A stretch of 64,000 bases of DNA. Source: Methylomicrobium lacus LW14. GTDB lineage: Bacteria; Pseudomonadota; Gammaproteobacteria; Methylococcales; Methylomonadaceae. Both the position numbers and the translations under genes were made by a program. Shown here piece after piece: positions 27,807-37,486 of this stretch (position 1 is its first letter; every line of letters starts with the position of its first letter). The notes below the pieces were generated by a model, which made no database searches, had not been told where the DNA came from, and saw nothing but the letters and a program-made list of their open reading frames with translations. The stretch is taken from positions 1,922,001-1,986,000 of the forward strand of contig NZ_AZUN01000001.1 in assembly GCF_000527095.1 (NCBI RefSeq), in the 5' to 3' direction.

Positions 27807-27861
27807 AAATCGGCGTTATCTGTCAACTCAACCGGTTTACAAGATAACGCCGATTTTTTTT
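27807..27861 (+). terminator. Rho-independent terminator
   Basis: A 15-bp perfect stem (AAATCGGCGTTATCT / AGATAACGCCGATTT) with a 20-base loop, followed by a run of eight T. It ends the small helix-hairpin-helix gene. Confidence 0.88.
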
Positions 27862-27927
27862 CGAGAGGAATCGGCTTCGGTGCAGGCAAACGGAAACTCT
27901 ACGCTGCTCCGGTGATCCCTTTATTGA

Positions 27928-27954
27928 GGGTGGGCGGAAAAATGCCGCCTACCC
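27928..27954. repeat. Short GC-rich inverted repeat
   Basis: GGGTGGGCGG and CCGCCTACCC pair with one mismatch position over a seven-base loop, just past the 3' end of galU. REP-like; function unknown. Confidence 0.4.
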
Positions 27955-27962
27955 GGTATTTC

Positions 27963-28844
27963 CTACAAATTTCGCGAAAGGTCTTTTAAATACTTCAAAA
28001 AACCTTCTTTCAGTTCGGGATGCAAGAGTCCATATTCGACCGTCGCAACCAAAAAACCGAGCTTGGAGCCGCAGTCATAACGTTTGCCTTCGAATTCGTA
28101 AGCCAACACCGACTCGTCGGCCATCAGTGCGGCGATGCCGTCGGTCAGCTGAATCTCGCCACCGGCGCCGCGGCCGGTCGTTTCGAGTTTTTCGAAAATC
28201 TTCGGCGTCAGAATATAGCGGCCGACGACCGCCAAATTGGACGGCGCATCTTCGGGTTTCGGCTTCTCGACGATCAATTCGATCGGGCTGGAGGTGCCGG
28301 ACGCCTCGCCGGTTTTGACGATGCCGTAGCTGCCGGTTTCTGAAGGATGCACGCGCTCGACGCCGAGGATCGAAGTCTGTTTTTCGTTAAACAGTTCGAC
28401 CATCTGCGCCATGCAGCCGCGCGTACCGTCCTCGATCAGGTCGTCCGGCAGAATCACCGCAAACGGCTCGTTGCCGATCACCGGCTTCGCGCAATGCACC
28501 GCATGACCAAGCCCCAACGCTTCCGACTGGCGGATGAACACGCAGGACACATGCGGAGGCAGGATGCCTCTGAGCGTTTTCAGGATTTCGTTCTTGTTTC
28601 TGGCCTCGAGTTCTTTTTCCATCTCGTAGGCCTTGTCGAAGTGGTCCATGATCGCATTTTTGGTGCGTCCGGTCACGAAGACCATCGTGTCGATACCGGC
28701 CGCGATCGCTTCCTCGACCGCATACTGCACCAGCGGCTTGTCCACGATCGGCAGCATTTCTTTCGCGGTGCTCTTGGTCGCAGGCAGGAAACGCGTACCC
28801 AATCCGGCCACGGGGAATACGGCTTTGGTAATTTTTTTATTCAT
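27963..28844 (-). CDS. galU: UTP-glucose-1-phosphate uridylyltransferase
   Basis: A 293-residue enzyme making UDP-glucose from UTP and glucose-1-phosphate, for polysaccharide and trehalose/sucrose pathways. The nucleotide-binding start AVFPAVGLGTRFLPATKSTA-like segment is at residues ~8-28 (here FPVAGLGTRFLPATK), with the catalytic lysine region VEKPKPEDAPSNLAVVGRY and the product-binding YDCGSKLGFL. Length and motifs are typical of GalU. It appears to be a single-gene unit on the minus strand. Confidence 0.93.
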   Translation of the reverse strand: MNKKITKAVFPVAGLGTRFLPATKSTAKEMLPIVDKPLVQYAVEEAIAAGIDTMVFVTGRTKNAIMDHFDKAYEMEKELEARNKNEILKTLRGILPPHVSCVFIRQSEALGLGHAVHCAKPVIGNEPFAVILPDDLIEDGTRGCMAQMVELFNEKQTSILGVERVHPSETGSYGIVKTGEASGTSSPIELIVEKPKPEDAPSNLAVVGRYILTPKIFEKLETTGRGAGGEIQLTDGIAALMADESVLAYEFEGKRYDCGSKLGFLVATVEYGLLHPELKEGFLKYLKDLSRNL

Positions 28845-29187
28845 ATAACTCCCGATATTAATAATGAAAGTATGTACAGGATACTGGCTTTCGGCGAATC
28901 AAGATGAGTCAACCCACTTTCGATTATACCCATCACGTATTCATTCTTTGCTTGGCAACGCGGCAAGATCAAAGTTACCCGGCTGACCGCCACCCAAAAC
29001 AGGGATCATGATAAGCTGAGTTTCCTGAATCGGAACTTAATCGAAGTCATGGAAAAAAGGTGCACCCGATTATTGCAACAAACCGATCCAATCGCCCATT
29101 TTGTCGTGAACGGAAACGGAATGGCACGGAATATAAGCAAGCTTTGCGGGCCATTCCTTTCGGAACAGCGGAACGACCCGTAGCTCC
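28845..29187. other. Intergenic between purA and galU
   Basis: No gene is supported. An 8-bp stem (GGAATGGC/GCCATTCC, 29118-29157) lies just after the purA stop as read on the minus strand, followed by a mildly T-rich stretch; it may be a weak purA terminator. The galU promoter should lie in the left half, but I cannot name a convincing box. Confidence 0.4.
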
Positions 29188-30480
29188 TTAAGCGAACGGA
29201 TGCTCCAGAATGATCGTTTCGTCGCGATCCGGGCCGGTGGAAAGGATCGTCACTTTTACGCCGACCAATTCTTCCAGGCGTTTGATATAGGCTTTGGCGT
29301 TTTCCGGCAATTTGGCGTAGTCGGTCACGCCGGCTGTGGTGTCGGACCAACCCGGCATTTCCTCGATCACCGCTTCGCATTGCTGGTATCGATCCGCGCC
29401 CAGCGGAGCCGTTTCGGTCGTGCTTCCGTTCAGACGATACGCCGTGCAAATGCCGACCTTATCCAGGCCGTCGAGTACGTCCAGCTTGGTCAGGCAGATG
29501 CCGCTGATGCTGTTCAGCCGGACCGATTTCCGCATCGCGACCGCGTCGAACCAGCCGGTGCGGCGTTTGCGTCCGGTCGTGGCGCCGAACTCATGGCCGA
29601 CCGTGCCCAAATGTTCGCCATAGGCATCGTGCAGTTCGGTCGGAAACGGGCCATTGCCGACCCGTGTCGCGTAGGCCTTGGTGATGCCGAGCACATAATC
29701 CAGGTCGAGCGGGCCGACGCCGGAGCCGGTCGCGGCGCCACCGGCGGTCGTGCTGGACGAAGTCACATACGGGAAGGTGCCGTGATCGAGATCGAGCAAC
29801 GCGCCCTGCGCGCCTTCGAACAACAGATTCTTGCCCTGGTCCTGATAACGGTACAAGGCTTCGCTGACATCGGTCAGCATCGGCTTGACCTGTTCGCCGA
29901 GCGCCAGCGCCTCCTCCAGGGTCTTTTCAAAATCGACCGTGTCGGCATGATAGTAATTGGCCAGCATGAAATTGTGATAATCGACCAACTCCTTCAGCTT
30001 GTCCGCGAAGTCCGCCGGATTCAACAGGTCCCCGGCGCGCAGGCCCCGGCGTCCGGCCTTGTCTTCATAGGCAGGACCGATGCCGCGTCCGGTCGTGCCG
30101 ATCGCTTTCGCGCCGCGCGCTTTTTCGCGCGCCTGATCGATCGCGACATGCACCGGCAATATCAGGGTGCAGGATTCGCTGATCAATAAGCGGTTACGCA
30201 CCGGGACGCCGGCTTTTTCGAGCAATTCGATTTCTTCGATCAGCGCGTTCAGCGACAGCACCACGCCGTTGCCGATCATGCATTGTACGTTGTCTCTGAG
30301 GATGCCCGAAGGAATCAGATGCAGGACGGTTTTTTCGCCGCGAATGACCAGCGTATGCCCTGCATTATGGCCGCCTTGAAAACGCACCACGGCTTCCGCT
30401 TGTTCGGTCAGCAGATCGACCAGCTTGCCTTTACCTTCATCGCCCCATTGCGTGCCGATGACTACGACATTTTTTCCCAT
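29188..30480 (-). CDS. purA: Adenylosuccinate synthetase
   Basis: A 430-residue enzyme joining IMP and aspartate with GTP on the way to AMP. Signatures are complete: GTQWGDEGKGKLVDLL at the N-terminus (catalytic Asp and P-loop-like region), FQGGHNAGHT, GTTGRGIGPAYEDKAGRRGLR and the TTGRKRRTGWFD GTP-binding loop. Length is standard. It follows hisZ with a ten-base gap and is the last gene of the block. Confidence 0.95.
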   Translation of the reverse strand: MGKNVVVIGTQWGDEGKGKLVDLLTEQAEAVVRFQGGHNAGHTLVIRGEKTVLHLIPSGILRDNVQCMIGNGVVLSLNALIEEIELLEKAGVPVRNRLLISESCTLILPVHVAIDQAREKARGAKAIGTTGRGIGPAYEDKAGRRGLRAGDLLNPADFADKLKELVDYHNFMLANYYHADTVDFEKTLEEALALGEQVKPMLTDVSEALYRYQDQGKNLLFEGAQGALLDLDHGTFPYVTSSSTTAGGAATGSGVGPLDLDYVLGITKAYATRVGNGPFPTELHDAYGEHLGTVGHEFGATTGRKRRTGWFDAVAMRKSVRLNSISGICLTKLDVLDGLDKVGICTAYRLNGSTTETAPLGADRYQQCEAVIEEMPGWSDTTAGVTDYAKLPENAKAYIKRLEELVGVKVTILSTGPDRDETIILEHPFA

Positions 30481-30490
30481 TTTAATTCCA

Positions 30491-31681
30491 CTAAGCTAAG
30501 TTTCTGACGAACCAGGTTCGATTGTCTTGTTCAAGGATCGCGGTACAACCCATCGCCGCGCCGTCGCCGGCCTGCCCCGGCAATTGTTGGATCACCGTAT
30601 GTCCTGCGGTGCGCAAATCGCGGATTTTTTCGGCCAAGGCGGCATCGTCCTGACAGGGCGCGAAAATTTTGCTTTCCGGCGCCGCATTATCGCTTGCGCT
30701 GCTCAGCGCCGCCAATAATTTCAGGTCGGCGCTAAAACCGGTCGCCGGGCGAGCCCGCCCGAACACGCCGCCGATGTTGTCGTAACGGCCGCCGCGCGCA
30801 ATCTCGCGGCCGACCTCTGGCGTAAAGGCGGCGAAAACGACGCCGGTATGATAATGATAGCCGCGCAATTCCGCCAGGTCGAAACTGACCGGCAAAGACG
30901 GGAACAGTTGCGTGAGTCTTGCGGCGATCGTTTCGAGATCGGCCAGCGCCTGTTTCAATTCAACGTCCGCCTTCAGAAAGACCTGGCGCGCCCGAGCGAG
31001 GATTTCAGTACCGCCGTTCAGCAGCGGCAAGGCCAGAAACATCGCTTTCAGATCCTCATCAAGCGCATAGCTGTCGATCAATTCCGCAAGTTCCGGTCTG
31101 GCCTTGCGCTGCAGCACATCGAATAGCTCGCTTTCCTGCGCCGAACTCAATCCGGCCTGGCGGGTCAAGGATCGATAAATACCGACATGTCCCAAGTCGA
31201 GATGCACGTTCAGCAATCCGGTCAGCGCTAGCATTTCGAGCATCATCCGGATCACTTCGATATCGCTGTCGATGCCGGCGTGGCCGTACAGTTCGGCGCC
31301 GATCTGCATCGGGCTGCGCGTTTTTTCCAAAGGGTCGCCGCGCGTATGCAGCACCGTGCCGTAATAGCACAAACGGGTTGGCCATGCGTGCTTCAGATGA
31401 TGCGCGTCGATGCGCGCGACCTGCGGGGTCATGTCGGCTCTGACGCCGAGCATTTCTCCGCTGATCTGATCGGTCAGCTTGAAGGTTTGCAGGTCGAGAT
31501 CGTGCCCTGAGCCGATCAATAACGAATCGAGAAAGTCGATGAACGGCGGAATCACCATCTCGTAACCCCAGCTGGCAAACATGTCGAGCAGCCGACGTCT
31601 CAGACTTTCCAAATGTTTGGCGTCAGCCGGCAGGATTTCTTCGATACCGTCAGGCAAGAGCCAGGAATCTTTTTGTTGCAT
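30491..31681 (-). CDS. hisZ: ATP phosphoribosyltransferase regulatory subunit HisZ
   Basis: A catalytically inactive histidyl-tRNA-synthetase paralogue that regulates short-form HisG in histidine biosynthesis. The class II synthetase-like core is clear: SWLLPDGIEEILP, GYEMVIPPFIDFLDSLL, LGVRADMTPQVARIDAH (motif 2-like) and ARGGRYDNIGGVFGRARPATGFS. I start at the ATG at 31681, giving MQQKDSWLLPDG as in relatives; a GTG at 31696 would add five residues. No hisG lies nearby. It stands between hflC and purA, the usual place in gammaproteobacteria. Confidence 0.9.
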   Translation of the reverse strand: MQQKDSWLLPDGIEEILPADAKHLESLRRRLLDMFASWGYEMVIPPFIDFLDSLLIGSGHDLDLQTFKLTDQISGEMLGVRADMTPQVARIDAHHLKHAWPTRLCYYGTVLHTRGDPLEKTRSPMQIGAELYGHAGIDSDIEVIRMMLEMLALTGLLNVHLDLGHVGIYRSLTRQAGLSSAQESELFDVLQRKARPELAELIDSYALDEDLKAMFLALPLLNGGTEILARARQVFLKADVELKQALADLETIAARLTQLFPSLPVSFDLAELRGYHYHTGVVFAAFTPEVGREIARGGRYDNIGGVFGRARPATGFSADLKLLAALSSASDNAAPESKIFAPCQDDAALAEKIRDLRTAGHTVIQQLPGQAGDGAAMGCTAILEQDNRTWFVRNLA

Positions 31682-31698
31682 GTTTTCTAAGTCCACTC

Positions 31699-31729
31699 AA
31701 ACAAAACGCCCCGCACGGGCGAGGCGTTT
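31699..31729 (-). terminator. Possible terminator between hflC and hisZ
   Basis: On the minus strand AAACGCC pairs with GGCGTTT over a 12-base GC-rich loop and is followed by TGTTTG. It would partly separate hflKC expression from hisZ-purA. Confidence 0.5.
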
Positions 31730-31776
31730 GTCAATGTTATCGATGCCGTAGTCGCGGCCGTGTTCAACTCAAGCGC

Positions 31777-32637
31777 TTATTTCTGATGCTTGAAATAGCG
31801 GAAGAACTCGGAGTCCGCATCGAGCACCAGCGTCGAGGATTTGTTGAAGGTCTTTTTATACGCATTCAGGCTGCGGTAAAAATTGTAAAACTCGGGGTCG
31901 GCTCCGAATGCTTTCGCATAGATTTCGGACGATTTCGCGTCGCCTTCACCGCGCAATTTTTCGGCGTCTTTAAACGCATTCGCCTTGGTCACCACGCTCT
32001 GCCGGTCCGCATCGGCGCGAATCTTTTCGGCCGCTTCCGAACCTTGCGAGCGGAACTCGCGTGCTATCCGCTCACGCTCCGCTTCCATCCGACGGAACAC
32101 CGAAGTGCTGACTTCCGGCGGCAAGTCGATGCGCATTACCTGGATGTCGATAATTTTCAACCCCAAGTTTTTGGCCGATGCCTGTGAGTTGCTGATCATA
32201 ATATCGCGGATCGCTTTGCGATCGGTCGAAACCAATTGCTTAATATCGCGCCGGGCGAACTCGCCGCGGAACGCATCCTTGATGATCGGATCCAGCCGAT
32301 TATTGGCCTGATAGACATCACCGGCAACGCGTTGATAAAAGCTGCTGACATCATCGACACGCCATTTGACGAAAAAATCGACAAACACGTTTTTCTTTTC
32401 GGCGGTCAAAAAGCCTTCCGGCTTCGAAACCATCGTCTGAATACGCCCATCGAATTTTTTAATGTCGTTGAACGGATACGGCCATTTGAAATGCAGCCCC
32501 GGCGTAAAATCGTATTCAACGATTTTACCAAACTTGAATTTGATCGCTTTTTCGGTTTCGTTGACCGAAAATACAAACATCGCGCCGATCAGCCACAGCG
32601 CGGCGATACCGATGATAATTTTATTGAATGTCGTCAT
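31777..32637 (-). CDS. hflC: FtsH protease modulator HflC
   Basis: A 286-residue SPFH/prohibitin-family protein. One N-terminal membrane helix (about 7-24, IIIGIAALWLIGAMFVFSV) is followed by the band-7 domain (KAIKFKFGKIVEYDFTPGLHFKWPYPF) and a long coiled coil (ERERIAREFRSQGSEAAEKI). With HflK it forms a large periplasmic cage around FtsH. Its ATG overlaps the hflK stop by one base (TAATG). The small DUF2065 gene that often follows hflC is absent. Confidence 0.94.
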   Translation of the reverse strand: MTTFNKIIIGIAALWLIGAMFVFSVNETEKAIKFKFGKIVEYDFTPGLHFKWPYPFNDIKKFDGRIQTMVSKPEGFLTAEKKNVFVDFFVKWRVDDVSSFYQRVAGDVYQANNRLDPIIKDAFRGEFARRDIKQLVSTDRKAIRDIMISNSQASAKNLGLKIIDIQVMRIDLPPEVSTSVFRRMEAERERIAREFRSQGSEAAEKIRADADRQSVVTKANAFKDAEKLRGEGDAKSSEIYAKAFGADPEFYNFYRSLNAYKKTFNKSSTLVLDADSEFFRYFKHQK

Positions 32638-33845
32638 TAGCGTCCCCTTACGTCGCGTCCACGGCTTGTTGGCCTTACCGTGATCGGTTCTTCCGCTTCC
32701 GCGGGTGAAGACTCGGCTTTCGCCGGCGGTGTTACGCTCTGGGTTTCGATTTCAGGTAACTTTTGCGCCATCTTATCCAACGGTAAATAGAGTATGTTAT
32801 TGCCGCCTTTCGCATCGATTAACACCAAATTCGATTCTCCCAAAACCGACTCCATCGTGTCGATGTAGAGGCGTTTGCGGGTCACATCCGGCTGTTTCAG
32901 ATATTCGCCGAGCATCCGGGAGAAACGGTTGGTTTCACCTTCGGCCTGGGCAATGACTCTTTCCTTGTAGCCTTCGGCTTCCTGCAACATTCTGGCCGCC
33001 GCGCCGCGCGCTTTCGGCACAATGTCGTTCGAATAAGCTTCCGATTCGTTAATCAGACGCTGTTTATCTTCGCGCGCCTTGATCACGTCCTGGAACGCCG
33101 CCTGCACCTGCTCAGGCGCTTGCACATCCTGCAGGTTTACACTGGTAATCTCGATACCGGACTCATAACGGTCCATCACTTCCTGAATTTCCTTTTTGAC
33201 CTGCGCGACGACCTCGTTACGGCCTTCGGTCAACACGAAATCCATGTCCGAACTGCCGATCACACCGCGTTCGGCGCTTTCGGTGACCTGTTTCAGAGTC
33301 GTTGCCGGATCGACGACATTGAACAGAAATTTTTTCGCGCTGTTCGACAGATTGCTGACCTTATACTGCACGACCAGACGCACATCGACATAGTTCTCGT
33401 CGCGGGTCAGCATCAAGGCTTCTTTCGGCTCGGAACGGTCGCCAGCCTCGCCGACGTTGGAAAAACCGACCGCCAATGTGCGGTTTTGCTCGACATTCAC
33501 GATATCGACGCGCTCGATCGGAATAGGCAAATGCCAGTTCAAACCCGGATTGGTTTCTTCGACGTATTTGCCGAAGCGAGTGACCACGCCGATATTGCCG
33601 GCATCGACCTTATAAGTGCCGCTGGCGACCCATATCGCTGCGACCGCGCCCACCGCGATCAAGCCGAGATTTTTTCCCTGGCCGCCTGTCGATTCCTGAC
33701 CGTCGCCGCCGCCACTGCCGCCGAAAAGATTGCTCAACTTGTCCAGAGCCTTGCGTATGGCCTCATCAAGATCGGGCGGTCCCTTTTGCTCACCCCGACC
33801 GCTCCACGGGTCTTTATTGTCGCCTCCAGGTTCATTCCAGGACAT
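32637..33845 (-). CDS. hflK: FtsH protease modulator HflK
   Basis: A 402-residue partner of HflC. It has a Gly/Pro-rich cytoplasmic tail (MSWNEPGGDNKDPWSGRG), a membrane helix at about 58-76 (NLGLIAVGAVAAIWVASG), the SPFH domain (GVVTRFGKYVEETNPGLNWHLP) and a coiled-coil segment with ARMLQEAEGYKERVIAQAEG. The Pro-rich C-terminal extension (about 370-402) is typical. A 230-base gap with no gene separates it from hflX. Confidence 0.94.
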   Translation of the reverse strand: MSWNEPGGDNKDPWSGRGEQKGPPDLDEAIRKALDKLSNLFGGSGGGDGQESTGGQGKNLGLIAVGAVAAIWVASGTYKVDAGNIGVVTRFGKYVEETNPGLNWHLPIPIERVDIVNVEQNRTLAVGFSNVGEAGDRSEPKEALMLTRDENYVDVRLVVQYKVSNLSNSAKKFLFNVVDPATTLKQVTESAERGVIGSSDMDFVLTEGRNEVVAQVKKEIQEVMDRYESGIEITSVNLQDVQAPEQVQAAFQDVIKAREDKQRLINESEAYSNDIVPKARGAAARMLQEAEGYKERVIAQAEGETNRFSRMLGEYLKQPDVTRKRLYIDTMESVLGESNLVLIDAKGGNNILYLPLDKMAQKLPEIETQSVTPPAKAESSPAEAEEPITVRPTSRGRDVRGR

Positions 33846-34078
33846 ATTTTTGCTCCATAGCAGGATGTTTATTTAAAATTAACGACTTATCAAGATAACA
33901 GATAAACGCCGAGGACAAAGCCCAGCCGAGGGTTTTCCGAGGTAACTGGGCAGGCCGGTTCCTTGCGGCCGCCGATATGAGGGGCATTTTAACGTAATTA
34001 CAGAAAAAACACGAAAACTTCAAGGCACATGAACCCGTCAACAACCGTGCCGGCATCCCGCTTTTCAATTTGCGCGGC

Positions 34079-35350
34079 TCAGGGCGGCGATAGCACTTCC
34101 TTGCGTACCGCCTCCAGAAACCCCGAATACTTGGGGTCGATATCGATAATCAGGACAGACTGTCCATCGTCTTCTATCTGTTGATCAATGATCATCGCAT
34201 AAGCATGGATTTTCGCCCGGACATCCCCTTGCTCCGGCCGTAAGTAACAACGCAGCCTAATTTTGTTGGCGGAAACAATCTCGGCCAATGCCTGGGACAA
34301 TAAATCCGCGCCTTCGCCACCCATCGCGGACAGCCAAACCCGAACCGGCCTGCCCAATACATCGCGGTCGATCCGGGGACGGGCGCCGTCGAGCAAATCG
34401 ATCTTATTGTAAACTTCAAGCTGGGGGATCTTATCGGCGCCGATTTCCTTCAAGACCTGATTGACCTCGCTTATCGTATCTTCGCGGTCTTCCGCGTGCG
34501 CATCGATCACATGCAGCAGCAAATCGGCTTCGCTGGCTTCCTGCAAGGTCGATTTGAACGCCGCGACCAGTTCGTGCGGCAAATGCCGAATGAAGCCGAC
34601 CGTATCGGCCAGCACGATTTCCGAATTGTTCGGCAAACGACAGTTGCGCAAGGTCGGATCAAGCGTTGCGAATAATTGATCCGCCGCATAGATGTTCGCA
34701 CCGGTCAGCCGGTTGAACAGGGTCGATTTGCCGGCGTTGGTATAGCCGACCAGCGATACGGTCGCAACCTCGGCCTTCTTGCGTTTGCCTCGGCTTTGAT
34801 GGCGCTGCTTCTCGACTTTTGCGAGACGCGCCTGAATCTGTTTGATGCGATCGCCGATCAAGCGGCGGTCGGTTTCCAACTGGGTTTCACCCGGACCGCG
34901 CAGGCCGATGCCGCCTTTTTGCCGTTCCAAGTGTGTCCAGCCGCGCACCAGACGCGTCGAAAGATGTTTGAGTTGCGCCAATTCGACCTGCAGTTTACCT
35001 TCGAAGGTCTGGGCGCGCAGCGCGAAAATATCGAGAATCAGGCCGTTTCGATCGACGACGCGCACACCGAGCGCCGCTTCGAGATTGCGTTCCTGACTCG
35101 GCGTTAAGGGATGGTTGAACAATACGATGCCGGCTTCATGGTCGGCAATGGCCTGCTTGATCTCTTCGACCTTGCCGGTACCGGCAAAATATTTCGGATC
35201 GGGATTTCTGCGGCTACCCGTCACCACATGCACCGGCTCGGCGCCAGCCGATCTGGCCAGTTCCTTCAATTCCAGAAGATCTTCCTGTCCGGAATGCAGG
35301 GTCAGATGAACAAGAATGGCTCGTTCACCCGAATCGGGGCGATCAAACAA
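34079..35350 (-). CDS. hflX: Ribosome-associated GTPase HflX
   Basis: A 423-residue GTPase that splits stalled or stressed 70S ribosomes. The N-terminal HflX domain includes GTGKVEEIKQAI and LVRGWTHLERQKGGIGLRGP. The G domain has G1 GYTNAGKST, G3 DTVGF and G4 NKID (in VYNKIDLLDG). Length is typical of proteobacterial HflX. It lies downstream of hfq and upstream of hflK, the conserved order. The hydrophobic C-terminal domain is complete. Confidence 0.94.
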   Translation of the reverse strand: MFDRPDSGERAILVHLTLHSGQEDLLELKELARSAGAEPVHVVTGSRRNPDPKYFAGTGKVEEIKQAIADHEAGIVLFNHPLTPSQERNLEAALGVRVVDRNGLILDIFALRAQTFEGKLQVELAQLKHLSTRLVRGWTHLERQKGGIGLRGPGETQLETDRRLIGDRIKQIQARLAKVEKQRHQSRGKRKKAEVATVSLVGYTNAGKSTLFNRLTGANIYAADQLFATLDPTLRNCRLPNNSEIVLADTVGFIRHLPHELVAAFKSTLQEASEADLLLHVIDAHAEDREDTISEVNQVLKEIGADKIPQLEVYNKIDLLDGARPRIDRDVLGRPVRVWLSAMGGEGADLLSQALAEIVSANKIRLRCYLRPEQGDVRAKIHAYAMIIDQQIEDDGQSVLIIDIDPKYSGFLEAVRKEVLSPP

Positions 35351-35461
35351 TCAACAACTCCAGCGTCGGAAGGACCAACTGACGGCAAACAATGGGGCAC
35401 GCAACAACGTTTCGTAAAGTTCGCGTGATCCGAAACGACTACACACCGAAGCGAACAAGGA

Positions 35462-35701
35462 TTACTCGTCTTCGCTTTCGACTTCGGGAATCATTTTAAC
35501 GGCTTTCCCGGGCACGATCGTCGAGATGGCATGCTTGTAGACCATTTGGCTGACCGTATTTTTCAGCATGATCACATATTGATCGAACGAATCGACCCTG
35601 CCCTGCAATTTGATCCCATTGACCAGGAAGATCGACACCGGCGTATGTTCTTTTCGTAACGTATTCAGAAAATTATCCTGTAGATTTTGGCCTTTTGACA
35701 T
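35462..35701 (-). CDS. hfq: RNA chaperone Hfq
   Basis: A 79-residue Sm-like protein that pairs small RNAs with mRNAs. I use the ATG at 35701, giving MSKGQNLQDNFLNTLRKEH; AAGGAG stands seven bases upstream, and the longer open frame to 35809 is not family-like. Sm1 (PVSIFLVNGIKLQGRVDSFD) and Sm2 (VYKHAISTIVP) are intact, including the distal-face residues QYVIMLK. The C-terminal tail is short and acidic (PEVESEDE). Confidence 0.95.
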   Translation of the reverse strand: MSKGQNLQDNFLNTLRKEHTPVSIFLVNGIKLQGRVDSFDQYVIMLKNTVSQMVYKHAISTIVPGKAVKMIPEVESEDE

Positions 35702-35949
35702 CCGATTTCTCCTTATTATGTTTATTAGATGATATTTAAGATAACGGTAAATACAAATCAACACAATGGATAATTTAAGAACATATTTGTTCCTAATGAT
35801 TTTTTCCAAGATGATGCGCCCGAATGGCGCCTGATGATTGAATGGCTTACATCATCTCTTGCTATTCTATCCTAAATTATCTGGTCATATTATGGCATTT
35901 TTACCGCTTGCGCCAGCACCGGGCCATCAGCCAGGCCACGGGCAACCCT

Positions 35950-36723
35950 TCATGCGCGTAAAAAATCCAGCACCGCCGCCAAAAAGCTTTCCGGCTGCTG
36001 GACATGCAGCCAATGCCCGGCGCCGGCCAGTGTCTTCAATTGAGCCTGCGGAAACAGCGGAAAAACGGCCTCCGCTTTCACAAAATTCGACTCCGCGCCG
36101 GCAATGAACAGGGCGGCATCCTGATAGGGCGGCCGGTTTCCGGCATCGGGAAAAGCCGTGATAGCCGGCGCCGAACGGCCGAAAATATCCAAGTCGACGC
36201 GCCAGCGATAATGACCGTCGTGCAGCACCAGGTTTTGCAATAAAAATTGCCGGTAACTCAGTTCGGGGATGGCCTCAGCAAGCCTTTCCTCCGCCTGTTT
36301 CCGGTTACTGAGCGCCGCCAACGGCAGTGCCTTCAATGCCGATAGGGTGTTTTCGAAGCTATGCGAGTAAGCCACCGGCGCAATATCGGCGATAATCAGT
36401 TTATCGATCATATCGGGCGCGTTCAACGCCAGCCACATCGCGACCTTGCCTCCCATGCTGTGACCCAGCAGGCTGGCACGGGTTAAGCCGCGCTGCCGCA
36501 TAAACTGGCGCACATCTTCCGCCATGGCGGGATAGTCCATCAGCGGATGATGGGGCGATGCGCCATGATTACGCAGGTCGAGCAGAAACACGCGCCGCGA
36601 GGCGGCTAATTTTTCCGCGATGAATTTCCAGTTACGCGAGGACGCGAAAAAACCGTGCAGTATAATCAGCGGGGCGGCATCAGGCCGGCCCAATTCACTG
36701 TAAGCTAATTCGACGGCTGCCAT
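35950..36723 (-). CDS. Alpha/beta hydrolase, YbfF-like esterase
   Basis: A 257-residue alpha/beta hydrolase. Oxyanion region LHGFFASSRNWKFIAE, DLRNHGASPHH, nucleophile Ser in LLGHSMGGKVAM (about residue 88), acid in the GAESNF region and His in AGHWLHVQQPE. The DLRNHG and GHSMGGK pattern with this length matches E. coli YbfF and related acyl-CoA/malonyl-type esterases. It is transcribed away from hfq on the same strand with a 250-base gap. Substrate not known. Confidence 0.85.
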   Translation of the reverse strand: MAAVELAYSELGRPDAAPLIILHGFFASSRNWKFIAEKLAASRRVFLLDLRNHGASPHHPLMDYPAMAEDVRQFMRQRGLTRASLLGHSMGGKVAMWLALNAPDMIDKLIIADIAPVAYSHSFENTLSALKALPLAALSNRKQAEERLAEAIPELSYRQFLLQNLVLHDGHYRWRVDLDIFGRSAPAITAFPDAGNRPPYQDAALFIAGAESNFVKAEAVFPLFPQAQLKTLAGAGHWLHVQQPESFLAAVLDFLRA

Positions 36724-37091
36724 CCAAACACCTTTAAGAAGCGGCAGCCAGAGAGCCCGACCGGCTCAGAATGTGAAACGACGCGCGGGTTAATCATGAA
36801 AGACAGCGGAAACTTAATGGGCTTTAGTAAACCAAAGAAATTATCCGCAAGCAAGCAAATCCTGTCGCGGTCCGCTAAATAGTCGAGGCAATCAACCCAA
36901 ACCGGGAATTTTCGGCTGAGAGGGCAGAGCATGAAAAGCGAGTCCAGGTCCACGTCCCTGCGGCAAACCCTGGACTCACGCGAAGTAGAAAACTGCAATA
37001 AAAATCAATAGCCTTCGAGATAAGCGCCGTCATCACAAGACCGCATGGACGCACAAGCCGCAATTGATTTATTTAGCTGCCAGAGCTCCGG
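36724..37091. other. Intergenic, no gene seen
   Basis: About 370 bases between the esterase gene and the GTPase operon end. Short minus-strand frames exist but resemble nothing and have no ribosome binding site. No terminator stands out. Confidence 0.4.
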
Positions 37092-37454
37092 CTAGAGTAA
37101 AGCGGTGATGCTTTCCGCCGCACGTTTTACATCCAGGAAAATCAGACCCAATTTTGCATTTGGCTTAGCCAATACGGTCAATACCGCATCATCGCCGGCA
37201 TAGGTCATCAAGACGTAACCCTTTTCGCCTTTGATCAAAACCTGTTCAAGAGTGCCTCTAGCTAACTCATGCGCGGTCCGGTCGCCTAGCGAGAGCATCG
37301 CGGCGCTCATCGCACCTACCCTGTCCTCATCCATTCCGGCCGGCAAAACCGACGCCATCATCAAGCCATCCGTTGAAATGATGCCCGACGCCTCAATATC
37401 CGCTGAAGTTCCATTCAAATCTGTCAAAACAGATGTAAGCATGTCTGCCCGCAT
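37092..37454 (-). CDS. Roadblock/LC7 domain protein
   Basis: A 120-residue single-domain roadblock/LC7 protein, the fold of MglB, which acts on a Ras-like GTPase as an activating dimer. DIEASGIISTDGLMMASVLP and AAMLSLGDRTAHELARG with a LIKGEKGYVLMTYAG strand and a final VLAKPNAKLGLIFLDVKR are typical of the family. It is the last gene of a five-gene operon with a small GTPase two genes upstream. By analogy it should regulate that GTPase; that is inference. Confidence 0.88.
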   Translation of the reverse strand: MRADMLTSVLTDLNGTSADIEASGIISTDGLMMASVLPAGMDEDRVGAMSAAMLSLGDRTAHELARGTLEQVLIKGEKGYVLMTYAGDDAVLTVLAKPNAKLGLIFLDVKRAAESITALL

Positions 37455-37486
37455 TTTTCTTCCTCTTTAACGATAAAAATAAATTA

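Noticed and set aside
33832..34068. 78-codon frame between hflK and hflX
   Set aside because: Cys/Leu-rich translation without family resemblance, overlapping the hflK start and lacking a ribosome site.
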